Below, piece by piece: positions 8,758 to 21,482 of a stretch of DNA of 23,274 bases. The DNA lies in assembly GCA_001953115.1 (NCBI GenBank), contig LSSL01000175.1, positions 9,860 through 33,133 on the forward strand. Direction: 5' to 3'. The notes beneath the pieces were generated by a model. That model saw only the letters and a list, made by a program, of their open reading frames with translations, was not told the origin of the DNA and ran no database searches. The position numbers and the translations under genes were made by a program. Source of the DNA: Smittium mucronatum (Eukaryota; Kickxellomycota; Harpellomycetes; Harpellales; Legeriomycetaceae). Within the stretch, counting starts at the first letter, position 1. Each line of letters starts with the position of its first letter.

Positions 8758-11700
8758 TTGGAAAATTATTTTCTAATAATAGAAAATTTCCAAATTAAAT
8801 TTTATTATTTATTATTTTTAAAAGAGAATATATCTAAAATCACGATTGCTCTAAATTTCTATAATAGAAATAAAATGGAAAATAATAACAAGTAGAAATG
8901 AAAATTTATTAAATTACCAAAATTTTGGAATTATTAATACTTAAAAAATAATCTCTAATTTACATTTTATTATAAAACTATAGCCAAAATCGTTCAAATA
9001 ATTTAATAAAATATTTATCCAATAAATTTTTTTATTTAAAATTTGAACCATTTAATTTTAACTGGTTTATTCTTTTTTTGAAAAATAATCAAAATATCTT
9101 ATCATAAATTTAACTTCTAGGATGATGATATAAAACTAATATCCAAGTTTATAACATATAATAAAACTTTTCGTATATAATATCAATTTTCTACTCTTTT
9201 CATATCTATTTACCAGATCGTAATATGAATAAAGTTTCTAAAATATAAATTTTTATACAAATTTATAAATAATACCCCCCTTTAAAATTTATAATATGGG
9301 TAATTAGGAATTTTTTAAGACACTTTATCAAGTTTTTAATTAAAAATATCTGGTTAATAGTTAAATATAATTAATTTAGCTAACTTTATGTTACATATTT
9401 GTTTTGATTGCATATTTTCATGGTTATTATTATTCCACAGATCACCATATTATCTTTTTTAAAAAAATAATAGCAAAATCAAAAATAGCTTATTAATAAT
9501 TTATAATTACTTGGAATATTTGTGCTTATTCTTAACCTATTTTTGATATTCCGTGTTATAATTAATGTATATAACATAGATGTATAATGAATAATCAAGC
9601 GATTAATTTTAAAAAAAAATTATTAAATAATTTTTTTTTACACTTTAATAGAGCCGATTTATATATTTTTTAAAAATACTTTCTTTTATAAAATATTCAT
9701 GAAATTCAAATTTTAAGTGTTGTAAATTTTCCGATATTTCCACAATATGCCTAAAAAACAGCATCGTGTATGTGTAAATAATTACATTTATAGATATCAT
9801 AAAAATAACCAATCTGACCTCTTTCATTTTTTATTCTGTTTTCAATTTTTAAATTATTATAATTATCAGAATTCATATGAAAAAAAAATAAAGAAAATTT
9901 CCCCTATGCTTCTCTATCTTTTCATATACATAAAATTTATTATTTCTCAATTATTCTTATTAATTTTTGCCTTATTAGAATTTTTCTATAAAGAACTAAA
10001 ATATGTGTATAAAAGTGATTTTACTATTTATATTTATATTTACAAAAAAATTTCCAGCAATTTATAAAAAGAACATATAAATAAATAAATTTATACTCGA
10101 AAATATCAAGATTCAATTTTCATAAAAAAATTGTCTCAATTTATCACATGATAGGAAAATGTTGTAAATTAAATTTCTTTTTTATATTATTTGTTAAATT
10201 TTTTTTAATCCCTTCTTATTTTATTTTTTTGGATATGAGTTCAATATTTTCGTCTCATATAATTTAGTTTTATCTGGGTTGATATATTATCTAATTCAAA
10301 CTATATATATATTGTTTTTTCTATATCCTCAAATACTGATTTGAAAATCCAGCCGTTATTAAAAAACCAAAATGATTTTGAAAAAATATATATAATTTTA
10401 ATAAAAAAATAAATACTTTATTCCAATTTTTATGAATTTGAATTACTTTCTGAAATTTATATTTATTTATTATAGAAATAACTTCGAAAAATGTTTATTA
10501 AATAAGTTCAAGATACAATCAATCATAAAAAAAAATTTCAAAATCTTTTCTCCAAACAAAAAGTGAGAGAAATAATTAAAATTTAAAAATATTTATTTGT
10601 ATTTTTTTACTACAATTAAACCCAAAAATAAAAAAATACGGTAGAAATAAATTTTAATATAAATTAAATTTTCATAACTCTATATATTTTTTAAGTGTGT
10701 ATAATAAATGTATTTATTAAGAATTCTGATACCTTTACATAGAAAATATTTTTTATTAGTATAGCTATGAAATAAAATTAAAACTATTAATTGTTTTATA
10801 AATTAATGTTTCAAAAATTACGAATTTTTTTTAATTCACATAAATTATTCTCAATTTATCACAATATTAATACTTAGAGTACTCTTAAACAATTTAGACG
10901 ATTAATTCAAAAGAAATATCAGCACATTTTGTTCCAACATATCGGTTTAGAATATATGTAAAACTTTCAAGTTTTTGGAAAATTTCATTGCTTTGGATAT
11001 TAATTTTTATCATTTGTAAGTTAGCAGCCTTATAATATTATCATTATTCTTTAAACAAAAATTGATTAAGGAGCTCGTAAAATTAAAAATTCTGTTATCT
11101 CAAATAATTTACCAAAACTAAGATATTAACATGGATAATATTAAGGTATCCTGATAAAGTTATTCTTTGGATTAATTTAACTTAAAATCAAAATTTCCCA
11201 GAAATATATATATTTAATACGATAAAAAAATTAATAAATAAAAAAAATTCTACATTAGATTAGATGACGTTTTAATTTATTAAAAATCAAATATTTTCGA
11301 AAATATAGTTAAATTTTTTTTAAAAAATTATTAATGCAAGAATAAATTAATATGAAATAATTATTGGGGCATTGATTATTTTTTTTATAGATTGTTGTGT
11401 AAAAAATATTTGATTTAGTCAAATTATGCTATTTTAACTCTTGATTAAAATTTTCCATCTATTATAAAAATAGTATTAAAAAAAATATGTTGATTATGAT
11501 ATTGTTAATTTTTTAAATTCATTGAGTGAATCTCTCACTGAAACCCTCTTTGCATAATTTATATTAATTTTTTTCTTTATTTATAAGTTTGGGAGGAATA
11601 TTTTATCTATTTTTTTTTTGAAAAAAAATCATATGAAAACTGTTCTTTAATTTTTAATAATCTTAAAAATCTGCGTGCCATAATAGAAAAAATTGAATTA

Positions 11701-14520
11701 TATTTCAATTATTAAGGTTTTTTGGCTAAAATTTACGCAATTTTCACCCCTATCAGTCAAAATATTAAAATATTCATCGACATACTCGTAAATTCAAATT
11801 TATTGATATATTGTTTTTTTTGGAAAACTAATAAAAATATCAATTTTTTATTTAATTTAGCAATATGTGATATTTTTTTTAATTTTTTTAACTTTTTCTT
11901 TTTGTGTGTGAAATTTTTATGTAATTTAGCAGCTTGAAAATTTTTCTTTTATTTTTTTAAGCAAAATTATTTTTTGGAGATATTAAACAACGTATTACAA
12001 AGAAATATCTTAAATTTGATTAAATATCTTAAATGAAAATGGAATAATTAAAACAAAAAAGTAGAAGTGAAATTAGCTATTTATAGTGGTTATAAAATTA
12101 TTATTCAGTTCTACCTCATAAGGATATTTTTTTCTTTTTCTTTCCAATTAATCGTCATTATTTGATATTGAAATTAAATAATATGCCTTTTAAAAATCAG
12201 AAAATATATAATATATTCATTATATAATTAGTTTTATTAATATTGGGGGTTAGAATTTTTTTTTTCGAAAAAATTACTTTTAATAGTTAAACGTGATTTT
12301 AAAAATTATTTATATAAATATGCTGTAATATGTGAATCAAATACCACATAAAATTCATATCCGAAAATTTATACCCATTACTAAAAGCAAATTTTTAATG
12401 TATTAGTAACTTCAGATTCACATATTTATAAATATATTAAAATATCCTTGATTTTTTTATAAAGAGGGATTGGAATAATAGTTATTATTTTTTATTCAAA
12501 AATTATTTTAAAACAATCCATATTGAATATTATATTCATATATTGGCATCTTTTTGATATTAATAAGGGATAGATAAATAAATGAGATTTTCTACCTATA
12601 AATATAAAGTATTCAAAAATTAAAAGAAAATAATTTTTTGAAAATTTTAATGAGAATTTAATGATTCTCAATCGTTTTGGTTATGATTAATTAGATATAT
12701 TTTATTTTTAAATAAAGGTTTATAATTCAGCTATTATGTTTCCAATTAGCTTAAATGGTGCCATAGAACTCGCATTTTAATATATATATATATACATATA
12801 TATATTATTTGAGGAATATTTTTTACCACTTTATACTTAATACATAAATTTAAATATAATGTTATTTGAATTAAATTTTTTAGAATATGTAAATATAACA
12901 AGAAATAAAAAGAAATAATTTTTTATCATTTATCTATTTATTTTAAATTATAAATGATATAAATTATTGATAATTTAAGAAATTCAAACCTATAGATTGT
13001 AAAAATTACAAATAACTCATTTTTTTTTTTAAAAAATAATTCGTAGTATATATAATAGTTGTGGTGTAAAAAAATAGGTGTAAAAGAAGAAAAGAATGGT
13101 TGAAAATATTTTAAGTATTTATTAAACAGAATTAAGAATAAATTTAATTTTATTCATTATAAATTTACTTGAAATATTTATTTTATATTTTTCAATTATT
13201 TTTAAACCTTCTTTACACAAAATTTGATTAAATGAATTTGTATGGTGGAGTTTTTATTTGAATTTCAACAGTTTAAAAACAATTTTATTATGGGTAAAAT
13301 TCTAGAATAGATTTCTTTATTCTCAATTGATATTGGAGTTTTTTAATAATCAATTCAATTTTTTAAAAAGATATAAGTTTTTGAGATATTTCCGAGTTGA
13401 ATTTCGATTGTGTGAAAAGTTATAGTTATTTTTCTCTAATATTATGTATCCATTGAAATCTAATACTGAGTTTTTTTTATCTAATTCAAGTTAAAGAGAA
13501 AAAATCAAATATAAATAAAATATCTTAATTTTTAATAATGATATATATATGCATGAAAAAAAACCAAGTAAAGAATCGAATTTGATTATATAATTCTCAT
13601 TTATATTATCATTTATATCTTTATTTTTTATCCTTTTACAAATTTATTTATTTGTTATAATATATTTTTTCAGTATTTGGGATTTTTTAATCAGAATTTT
13701 TGTGAAAAAGTTGAAATTTAATTGTTAAATTCTGAAAATATAACCAATATTTGGATTATTTTCTTAAAAATTAAAGAAAAACCAAATTAGAGATATATGT
13801 TTTACGATACGATTTAAAAATCGTTTTATTTTAAACAAATCTCGCTCTTAGATCTTTAAATTTGCGAAAAATTTTTTCGGTTATTATAAATAAGGCAATA
13901 AATAATTCTTTCAAAAAAATTATTTATCTATTCGCATTATAAATATGGGTTATTTTTAATTCAAATAAAAAAAACACAAAGTAAAATTTCTATTTTTTAA
14001 TCTCATAATCTATGAGTGTAAATATGATAAAAAAATTAAATAATGTATTTTTACCTTTTCTTTGCATTTAAAAAAATTCTGATAATCAAATGATTTTTGT
14101 TTAAAGCTTTAATGTTATGAAAAGTAATAACCAAATTTATTTTTAAAAATAAATATGAATTTTAAAAATAAACATACAGCAATTTTTTATTTATCTTTGA
14201 AATTAAATGAGTCTAAATTAAATGTAAATATTATTTTTTATAAGTGGAGGTTAAAATAACCAATTAAAAATATTTAAATGATTAGTTACTGAAACTTTTA
14301 TTTAAATATACACATTTTAAGCACCAAATTAAAAAAATTCAATAAAATTTAATATACAAAAATGGTTTTTTAAAATTTTTTTGTTATAGATATGCCAAAA
14401 AATCTTTCTATTGGTATATGGTGGCCATAATAATATACTAATATTCCCATAAAAAATATAATAGTGCTATCTATAATTTACTTATATGAAATTTAATAAA
14501 GAGAAAATAAAAACAGTTAT
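8758..14520. other. Extremely AT-rich gene-free stretch
   Basis: Same character as the preceding desert. The longest frames (plus 9747-10067, minus 9645-9827, plus 11722-11937) overlap each other or are strings of F, I, Y, K, N and L and show no domain. A near-pure TA microsatellite lies at 12780-12806. Short inverted repeats occur, for example around ACGATTT at 13808-13823 and AGTGA/TCACT near 11524. I find no supportable gene. Confidence 0.7.
12780..12806. repeat. TA microsatellite with one C interruption
   Basis: About 27 bases of alternating T and A are interrupted once by a C at about 12795. This is a simple dinucleotide repeat able to extrude a cruciform. Confidence 0.9.
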
Positions 14521-14580
14521 TTCTCACCCTTGAACCAATACCTTCGAGATATGGAGCTGCTAGAGCGGCAGAGGGGAGTA
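14521..14580 (-). other. 60-bp GC island with exon-like signals, possible gene remnant
   Basis: This short block is about half G+C while its flanks are nearly all A and T. Read on the minus strand it has a textbook pyrimidine tract and acceptor, CTCCCCTCTGCCGCTCTAG (AG at 14561-14560), and a good donor, AAGG|GTGAGAAAT (GT at 14527-14526). These enclose a putative 32-bp mini-exon at 14559-14528. The whole island is also open in one minus-strand frame, ending in YWFKGEK and a TAA, but with no start codon. It may be a microexon of a gene spanning the desert, a remnant of a retrotransposed or decayed gene, or a chance block. No neighbouring exons are visible. Confidence 0.35.
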
Positions 14581-16170
14581 GATAAAAAAAATTTTGAAAA
14601 ATTTTCTCTTTTTAATTTTTTTTAACTTTTTTTAAACTATTTTTTATAACTTTTTGTTAACTTTTAGTTAACTTTAAAATAAATTTCCATTAAAAAAAAC
14701 TTTATTTCTCATTTTAATATTATCTTTTATCAAAATAAAAATAGATATCAATATATTTGATTTTATAAATTTATTTAATAAAAAAATAATAGTTTTAGAA
14801 ATTTAATATATTAAATAGTTGTATTTTACTAAGAATAAGATATTATCATTGTTAGTGTAAAAAAATTAGAAATGTAATAATTAAATAATATTTTATTCAA
14901 GATTTTTTCATCTCCATAATTTTTTAAAAATGTTTAAATGATTTTGCTCTACAGGATCGGGAAATATTCTCGATATCTTGGAAATTTCTACAGATTAAAT
15001 TCCTAATAATTTTTTAAAAATATTACCATTAAGTAAAATTTCGCTATTCATATTTCATTATTCAGTTGCAAAAATTGTAAATTAATTGTCCGTGAATTCT
15101 TAATAGATATCATTGGATATAAATATTTTATTTATATAATCATACAGTCGTAGACTTAAAATTATATATATTCTTGCGGAACTAACTTGTAAAGGGGGGT
15201 TTTGGGTTGAAAATTGTGTTTATATCACCCGAAAAATATTATTAAAACTTAAAGAAATCAAATTTTATATTCAAAAAGTACATCTAAAGTTAAATTAAAA
15301 TCACACAAGATCCTATAATTATCGTCCTAATAAAATAAATCCATAGTAAAATTAGAAATAAAATCAAATTTCATCCATAAATCTTTTATTTTTATATCTC
15401 AAAGAAAATGAGGTATTAAGCTTTTTTATTATTATTTCATATCGATTCATCTAGAAAATTGCCTACAAAAAGATACTAATAAAATATCATATTCAACTAT
15501 TTCCACTTATTTTTCTATATATGAGGATAAATCTTACACCTTAAATCTAATAATTATTCTTAAGTTTAGTAGTTTCAAACATTATTTGGCCTTAAATAAA
15601 GTTGCGACTAGAAGTGTGAATAGAAAAATCTCAATAACTTAAAAAATAAGAATTTATTGCATTTTCTTATTAAATCTTGAATATTTTTTTTTCTTTCCTA
15701 ATAAAATATTTCAAAATAAAAAAAAACTCTCATTCTTTAAAAAAATGGATTATTTTACCTATTTTTTTTTTCGAAAAAGCGATTTTAATTTAGGTACAAA
15801 TTTTATATTACAAAAAAAAAAAACAAAATTTTTTTAGCTCTTTATCTTCAAAATTTTTTTCTAGATCAGAAAAAAACTTCCAGATTATTGAAATGACTTA
15901 TACTAACAAAAATATCTTTAAATAAACTTTGAAAAAAAGCATAATATCTTATTTGAAAATTAAATGATTTGGCTATACTTTAGCAGCACAAAGTATTATA
16001 AAGAAAAAAAATTCAATTTAAAAAAAGTATATATTTGAATGTTGATGATTTGATAAACCCATCTTAGTTTATATATTTATATGAATAAATACAAAATATA
16101 GAAATAAACCATTATTTGATAAGTAACACGCTTCATTTTATATGTTTTCAATTGTAAATATAATATTAAA
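14581..16170. other. AT-rich DNA with faint repeat remnants, no gene seen
   Basis: There is a long T-rich, then A-rich stretch. The segment 14978-15003 (TTGGAAATTTCTACAGATT) resembles a motif found in the 3' part of the dispersed repeat copies further right. GGGGGG followed by TTTT and GGG lies at about 15194-15206. No coding or RNA gene is seen. Confidence 0.6.
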
Positions 16171-16260
16171 AATGGAAACTGTTGATATTTCCCAGATTTT
16201 ACGAAAGTTTACAGATTCTTTCTATTTTTTTCCAAATTCTGTCGACAGATTAACGCTAAA
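16171..16260 (+). repeat. Dispersed repeat, partial copy C
   Basis: It matches the 3' ends of copies at 18218-18860 and 21483-22140 with almost no gaps. The block around ACGAAAGTTTACAGATTC is followed, about 35 bases later, by TGTCGACAGATTAACGCTAA; in the 21483 copy the last part reads TGTCGACCGAGTAACACCAA, agreeing at 16 of 20 positions. The upstream part of the copy is not convincingly recognisable. Confidence 0.6.
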
Positions 16261-16570
16261 ATTTTAAAAATCATCCTTTATTTAATACTTATTTAGGTAA
16301 AAAAATTTTATGAATTTTAAATTAAATTTGATATATATCCTGTAAATTTTAAATCTTTCCAGAAAAGACTTCAAAAAAAAATTATGCATCTTTATAAACA
16401 ATTTATATACTATATAGTTTTTTATAGCCTAAAATTTGTAAAACTAGGTTTTAAAAATATATAATTTTTTTTCTTTATTTTATATTTATAAGTTTGAAAA
16501 AGCTCTGAAAAAATATAATATTTTTTTTATAATATTTCCTTATTTTTCGAATTCAGCATATATATATTAA

Positions 16571-16603
16571 TAATATATTCATAATATATTCATAATATAT
16601 TCG
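16571..16603 (+). repeat. 11-bp tandem repeat, three units
   Basis: The unit TAATATATTCA occurs twice in full (16571-16592), followed by a third copy differing only in its last base (TAATATATTCG). It is a minor local duplication. Confidence 0.9.
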
Positions 16604-16763
16604 CTTTCATATTTTAATTTGCTTCTTTGATAATTTTTTCTTCAAAAAAACACATAATTATAGAATAAAATTTGGAGTATAAAAATCATATATTAAATAA
16701 AAAAATATATCATAAAAAAATGTAATTGAAAAAAAATAACGAATTTTTGTCAAAATAAAAACA

Positions 16764-16788
16764 ACATATATATCCGATATATATATAC
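16764..16788. repeat. TATATAT inverted repeat around CCG
   Basis: TATATAT and ATATATA flank CCG and could form a short hairpin. It lies just before a G11 tract (16804). Confidence 0.6.
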
Positions 16789-16803
16789 AGGGAATGTTTT
16801 AAT

Positions 16804-16814
16804 GGGGGGGGGGG
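16804..16814. repeat. G11 tract
   Basis: Eleven consecutive G residues are followed by CTTATTA and then a T run. With the G8 at 3113 and the G23 at the window edge, this is one of three long plus-strand G runs in the window. Confidence 0.9.
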
Positions 16815-18217
16815 CTTATTATTTTTTTTTTAAAAGTATGTCTTTATGACTTAATATTTGCTTAAAATAAGATATACAGAAAAGTAAAATATAAGCATTT
16901 ATCTATATCCCCAAAGTATTAGTAATATTCTAATTTAATAGTAATTTCAGTTAACCTATATGAATATATATAAAGTTTGATTAAATTTGTATTTGACATA
17001 TTTTAAATTTTACTATTGTTATTTTATTATATACAAGTAACATCCTAAATTTTTTATATTAATTCTGTCAGCCAGCTTACTTTAATTTGCTTAATTATAT
17101 TCAACTTTATTAAAGCTTTACCAATAAACAAAAATAAAAATAAAACGAAAAATGAATGATGTTTTTGAAAAATCATTAGAAAATATTTAAATTCAAATTT
17201 ATTTATCATAAAAAAATATTATAAAAGGTATTTTCTGTCGGTAATTTATTTTTTATACTTATTTTTTTATAATACTAAACATAAATTATAAAAATATATA
17301 AATTTTAGGATATTCACTCTTATTTAGATTTAGAACTATATTCCTTAAAACTTATCTATAAATTTAGTAAATTATTTTTTATCTTCCATGTCATAGTATT
17401 ATTTTTATGATTATTTTTTTCTATTAAAATCACCAAAATACCTGTTTTATATTTTGTTTTCTATATTATATTATTGTGCTGGTGTGATCTTTATTTTGGT
17501 GAATTTTATATATATGTGAGCTGTAATAAAAATAATATAATATAATTACTTAATAGTATTAAAAAACATTTTCTAATCGAAAAATCCGATTAACCGATAA
17601 TATATCTGTGAAAAAAATTTATTAATAAAAAATTCCAATTTTAATTTTTAAAATCAACGAATATAGTTTTGAACATATTTTTAAATTCTGGTAAAAAAAA
17701 AATTATCTGCATATGCAGCAATTTCGGCTAGAATTTCGATTTTTATCAACAAAAAAAAAGCTACTTTTATAATGCTGAAACAGCTATTTGATTGAAATTC
17801 CTTATACTCAGTAAAGATGGCTGATATTTATTATATATAAATATTATTATTATAACTAAAATCCATATTCTCGATCATTCTTCTTTGAATATTCCATATT
17901 TTTGGTTAATAGCAGTAAATTTACTATGCAATATATGTATTATTATATATCATATGCGTTAAACCATTAATTTTTTCAAAAAATTTAATGTATTAATACA
18001 ATATTTAGGATATAATTGTTTTAATTTTAAAACATATCTAATAAATATAGTTTTGATTCCATGTGTTTTCTAAAACGGTTAAATAGCTTTCACTTGACGA
18101 TAATTACGTTAAAAATCAATTTACTAAATTAAAATACGTTTCACAGCCACACAATATTAAAATAACAAAAATAATATCAAAAAAACTTAAATTTTAATTT
18201 TTTTTTCCCCTCAAAAG
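16815..18217. other. AT-rich DNA, no gene seen
   Basis: Highly AT-rich with simple-sequence character. Small motifs such as TCTGTCGGTAATTTATT (about 17235) and ATCCGATTAACCGATAA (about 17584) faintly echo the CGACCGATTAAC block of the dispersed repeat, but are too short to call as copies. No gene is recognised. Confidence 0.6.
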
Positions 18218-18860
18218 CTGGAAAATTTTTACGAAACATAGAAAATTCGGTAAATCCTGGAAATTATACACAGAAACTGGTTTTTACTAAAAATATCTAC
18301 CCGAAAATTTCGAGAAAATTCCGCTAGAAATTATATAAAGGTTTTATTGGACAGATTTTTTGATTTTGTTCATTCATTCTCTGTTCCAAAAAACGTCCTT
18401 ATTTTTTATTCTATTATGGGAACCAGGAATAATATGAAGCCTATTTTTTTAGATATCATTTTTTATTTGTTGGTTAATTATACTTAACCAATCATTAGGA
18501 ATCATAGTAAATTGAATATTTTAATTATAGAATAGTGATAGACATAATTTAACACTTGTCCTGAAAGGGAAAAAATGAAAAAATATCTATTAGATATAAT
18601 CTTTGTGAAACTACTAAAGAAACATATCTATAAATATTATTATTAATTTATTATAGCTTAAGTAGTGTTTTAGCCAAAAGAAAAAAAATAGCCAAGTTTT
18701 ATATTTCAAAAAAAAAAAATTGCGGAATTTTAACAAAAATTGCTGACAAAAATTGACTGGTAAAAAATATATTTTATAGATATTTTCCAGAATTTGTGGA
18801 AATTTCCAGGTTTTATATATTTCCCCCTGATTTTTCCTACCGGTTAATGCCAACAAAAAC
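18218..18860 (+). repeat. Diverged dispersed repeat, copy A
   Basis: It aligns end to end with copy B (21483-22140) over about 650 bp in direct orientation, in the same order and with similar spacing. Shared blocks: CTGGAAAA at the start; AGAAATTATATAAAG against AAAAATTATATATACG; TTATTCTATTATGGGA against TTATTCTATTTTGGGA; CCTGAAAGGG against CCTGAAGGGG; TATCTATTAGATA against TATCTAATAGATA; AAAAAAAATAGCCAAG against AAAAAAAATAGACAG; GACAAAAATTGACTGG against GACAAAAATGGCTGG; and the terminal CCGGTTAATGCCAAC block. Intervening sequence has decayed to AT. It is likely an old non-coding transposable element. The minus-strand frame at 18614-18871 lies within it but is not matched by an open frame in copy B. 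The class of element is unknown. Confidence 0.7.
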
Positions 18861-21482
18861 ATATTTATCATGTATAAAAATTTTATTTTTTTATTTTTTT
18901 CATGACCTTTTTAACTATAAAGTTGAAATAATATAATTAAAATGCTGTTTTATAACCTTTAAACTTATAACATATTAATTAACTGGATATAATAAGAAAT
19001 TTATAACTTTATAATTATTTAACTTAGTTTGAGGTATAATGCCATCAATTTTTCAAAAAAAAATAAATAGTACGCATATATCTCATTCTTATATAATGAA
19101 GAAAATTAAAATAAAATAATAAAATATAATTGTTATGTCAATTATATTTAAAAATATTATTTTCTGGTTTATTTTTCATATATTTGAGAAGCATACAAAA
19201 AATATTAAAAATAAAATTAGTATATTTTTATTATTAAGCTAAAAAATTTCGAGTAAAAAAATTTTTATATGTAGAAAAAAATGATGATTATGATTAGTGT
19301 TAATTATTCTTCATTAATAATTGATATCAAAGAGTCAGATCAATATAAAATAAAAATTAATAATTTGCATTTTTTAACAAAAATTTTTATTAGATAAAAC
19401 CACAAAATATTTAAATATATTTAAATACATTATTTATCATGAAAAAACGTTTTTAAAATAAAGGTAATTGTGGATTGGATGATTTCAAAAATTAAAGTTA
19501 AGATAATTTCCATTTTTTCTGACGAAAATTTAAATAATTAGAACTATAGATTTTAATTTAGTCATAAATTTTAAATATTTTATAAGATTTTAATTCAATA
19601 CAGTAGTTTTAATTTAAAAATTACTTTTAAATTTCGGAGCATTAATCGATATAATAGATAGATAATGAAAAAAATGTATAATACTGCGATATAATTATCA
19701 GAAATAGTTTAAATACATTTTATCTTTTATAAATGAGTTAATTGGATTAGATTTATATTGATATACATCTGTTTTAATAAAAATATTATCATATATAAAA
19801 AGATAAATATGATATTAAACCCCATATAAAAAATATTTGGTAAAAATTAATGGTACTTTGGGCTATAAAAAATAAAATCCATTTAATTGAACTAAGTTAA
19901 CATTAAAATCGCTTTTTTTTTTCTACAAAAAAAATAACAAATGTTATTTTTATCTTGTCATATTTTAGTTATAGTTCATATAACATTATATATATTTAAT
20001 CATTTATAAAAAAATAAATCAAGTTTTTAAATATGATTATATAGAACAACAATAATTTTGAATTTTTTTAGAATAAATTTGAAAATTATAAGAGTCATTA
20101 ATTTATAATTTAACTTTCCACAAAAAAATCCAATAAATAAAAATATGCATTTAAATGGTAAATTATACATATTTTCATTGATATTTGGCTTACTAGAACA
20201 TCAATTTTTATTTTTTCGGCTACAAATTTATAATTTTATTCTAAAATCACTAAAAAGATGGCATAATTTTTTCATTTACATAATTTAACATTTAGTTATA
20301 TGAAATTTTTTTGCATAAAAAAAAAAAATTATATAATTCTCGTTTTAAAAAATTATATGTTTAGGTTTTTGATTTATAGAAAATTTAAAATAAATCATAA
20401 GTTTTATAAACAAAAGGATTGTTTTTTTTATATTTGGAAATATTCTTTTTCATTTTTTAAGATAAAATTTAATGTTATTTTAAACAATATTAAACTCAAA
20501 AAAATATATTTATCAAGAATATGAACATAAATTTTGATTAAAAAAAAAAAAGATATATTTTCCAAAAGATAAATAATAAAAATACACATATATAAGAGCT
20601 TAAACATTAAGCATGATATTACTATTGATACAACTATAAAATTTTTGGGTGAAAAAATATAATATCTGAAAACCGCAATTTTTATTTTATATTAGATATT
20701 ATAATTCAAAATTTTCAAAGGCTTTAAAGTTTTTGAATTATAATGTATTCTATTTAATTGTATGATTTTTTTTTAAAAAATGTTAGTGTAATTATTGATA
20801 TTATTATTTATATAATAGAAATTAAGACTTTTTTTAATCCAATAAGGCTTGAATAAATTTTTAGTGTATATTTATAACAAGTATAATTAAATATTTCTTT
20901 ACGATAATATACTTATTTGTAGTAGAGATCAAAAACGTTTTAAACCCTTAATTTTAGCAAGATTCAAGAGTAAAGATACTAATTGGAAATAATAATAATT
21001 GTAGATTAAAAACAATAACAAAAATTTCTGAAAATATATAAATGTTAAAAAGTAAAACAATAAAAAAAAAATATGCAGAGATTAAAGATTAAAATTTATA
21101 GCGAAAAAGAAGTATATAGTAGATGAGCATGGATATTTTAACTTTAGTAACTACAAAAAAACAAAAAAGATAGATAATTTTTTATTTACAATAATAAAAT
21201 TAATTTTATTCTCTACTAAAGTTAACTGAAAATTTTTATGTATAAAAAAAGCAAAATAGAAGGCGAATTAAAAAAAGTCAGAAATTTTAATAGAATCAAT
21301 AGTAAAAGAGTTAAATATTTTTTATACAAAATAAAAAGGCACTACGGATTTAGAAGCAATTAATTAGCTGTAATGTCAAATTAAAGCGAGCAGAATAATA
21401 TAGGAACTATTTCATAATCGGATAATAAACAAGTTATATCGCGATATTTGGTTAGCGATTAAATGATTTTTGTGAAAAAGGA
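18861..21482. other. Extremely AT-rich DNA between repeat copies, no gene seen
   Basis: No domain-bearing frame is present. The plus-strand frame 20300-20524 is F, K, I, Y rich and typical of chance ORFs in such DNA. From about 21240 the sequence becomes slightly more mixed on approaching repeat copy B, and the repeat may extend somewhat upstream of its recognisable start there. Confidence 0.6.

Noticed and set aside
9645..10067. Overlapping minus (60 aa) and plus (106 aa) frames
   Set aside because: They overlap on opposite strands, are rich in I, K, Y, F and N, and carry no motif; chance frames.
18614..18871. 85-residue minus-strand frame
   Set aside because: It lies inside dispersed repeat copy A, and the matching part of copy B is not open in the same way, so it is not a conserved protein.
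20300..20524. 74-residue plus-strand frame of K, F, I and Y
   Set aside because: Typical chance ORF in poly-A/T DNA.
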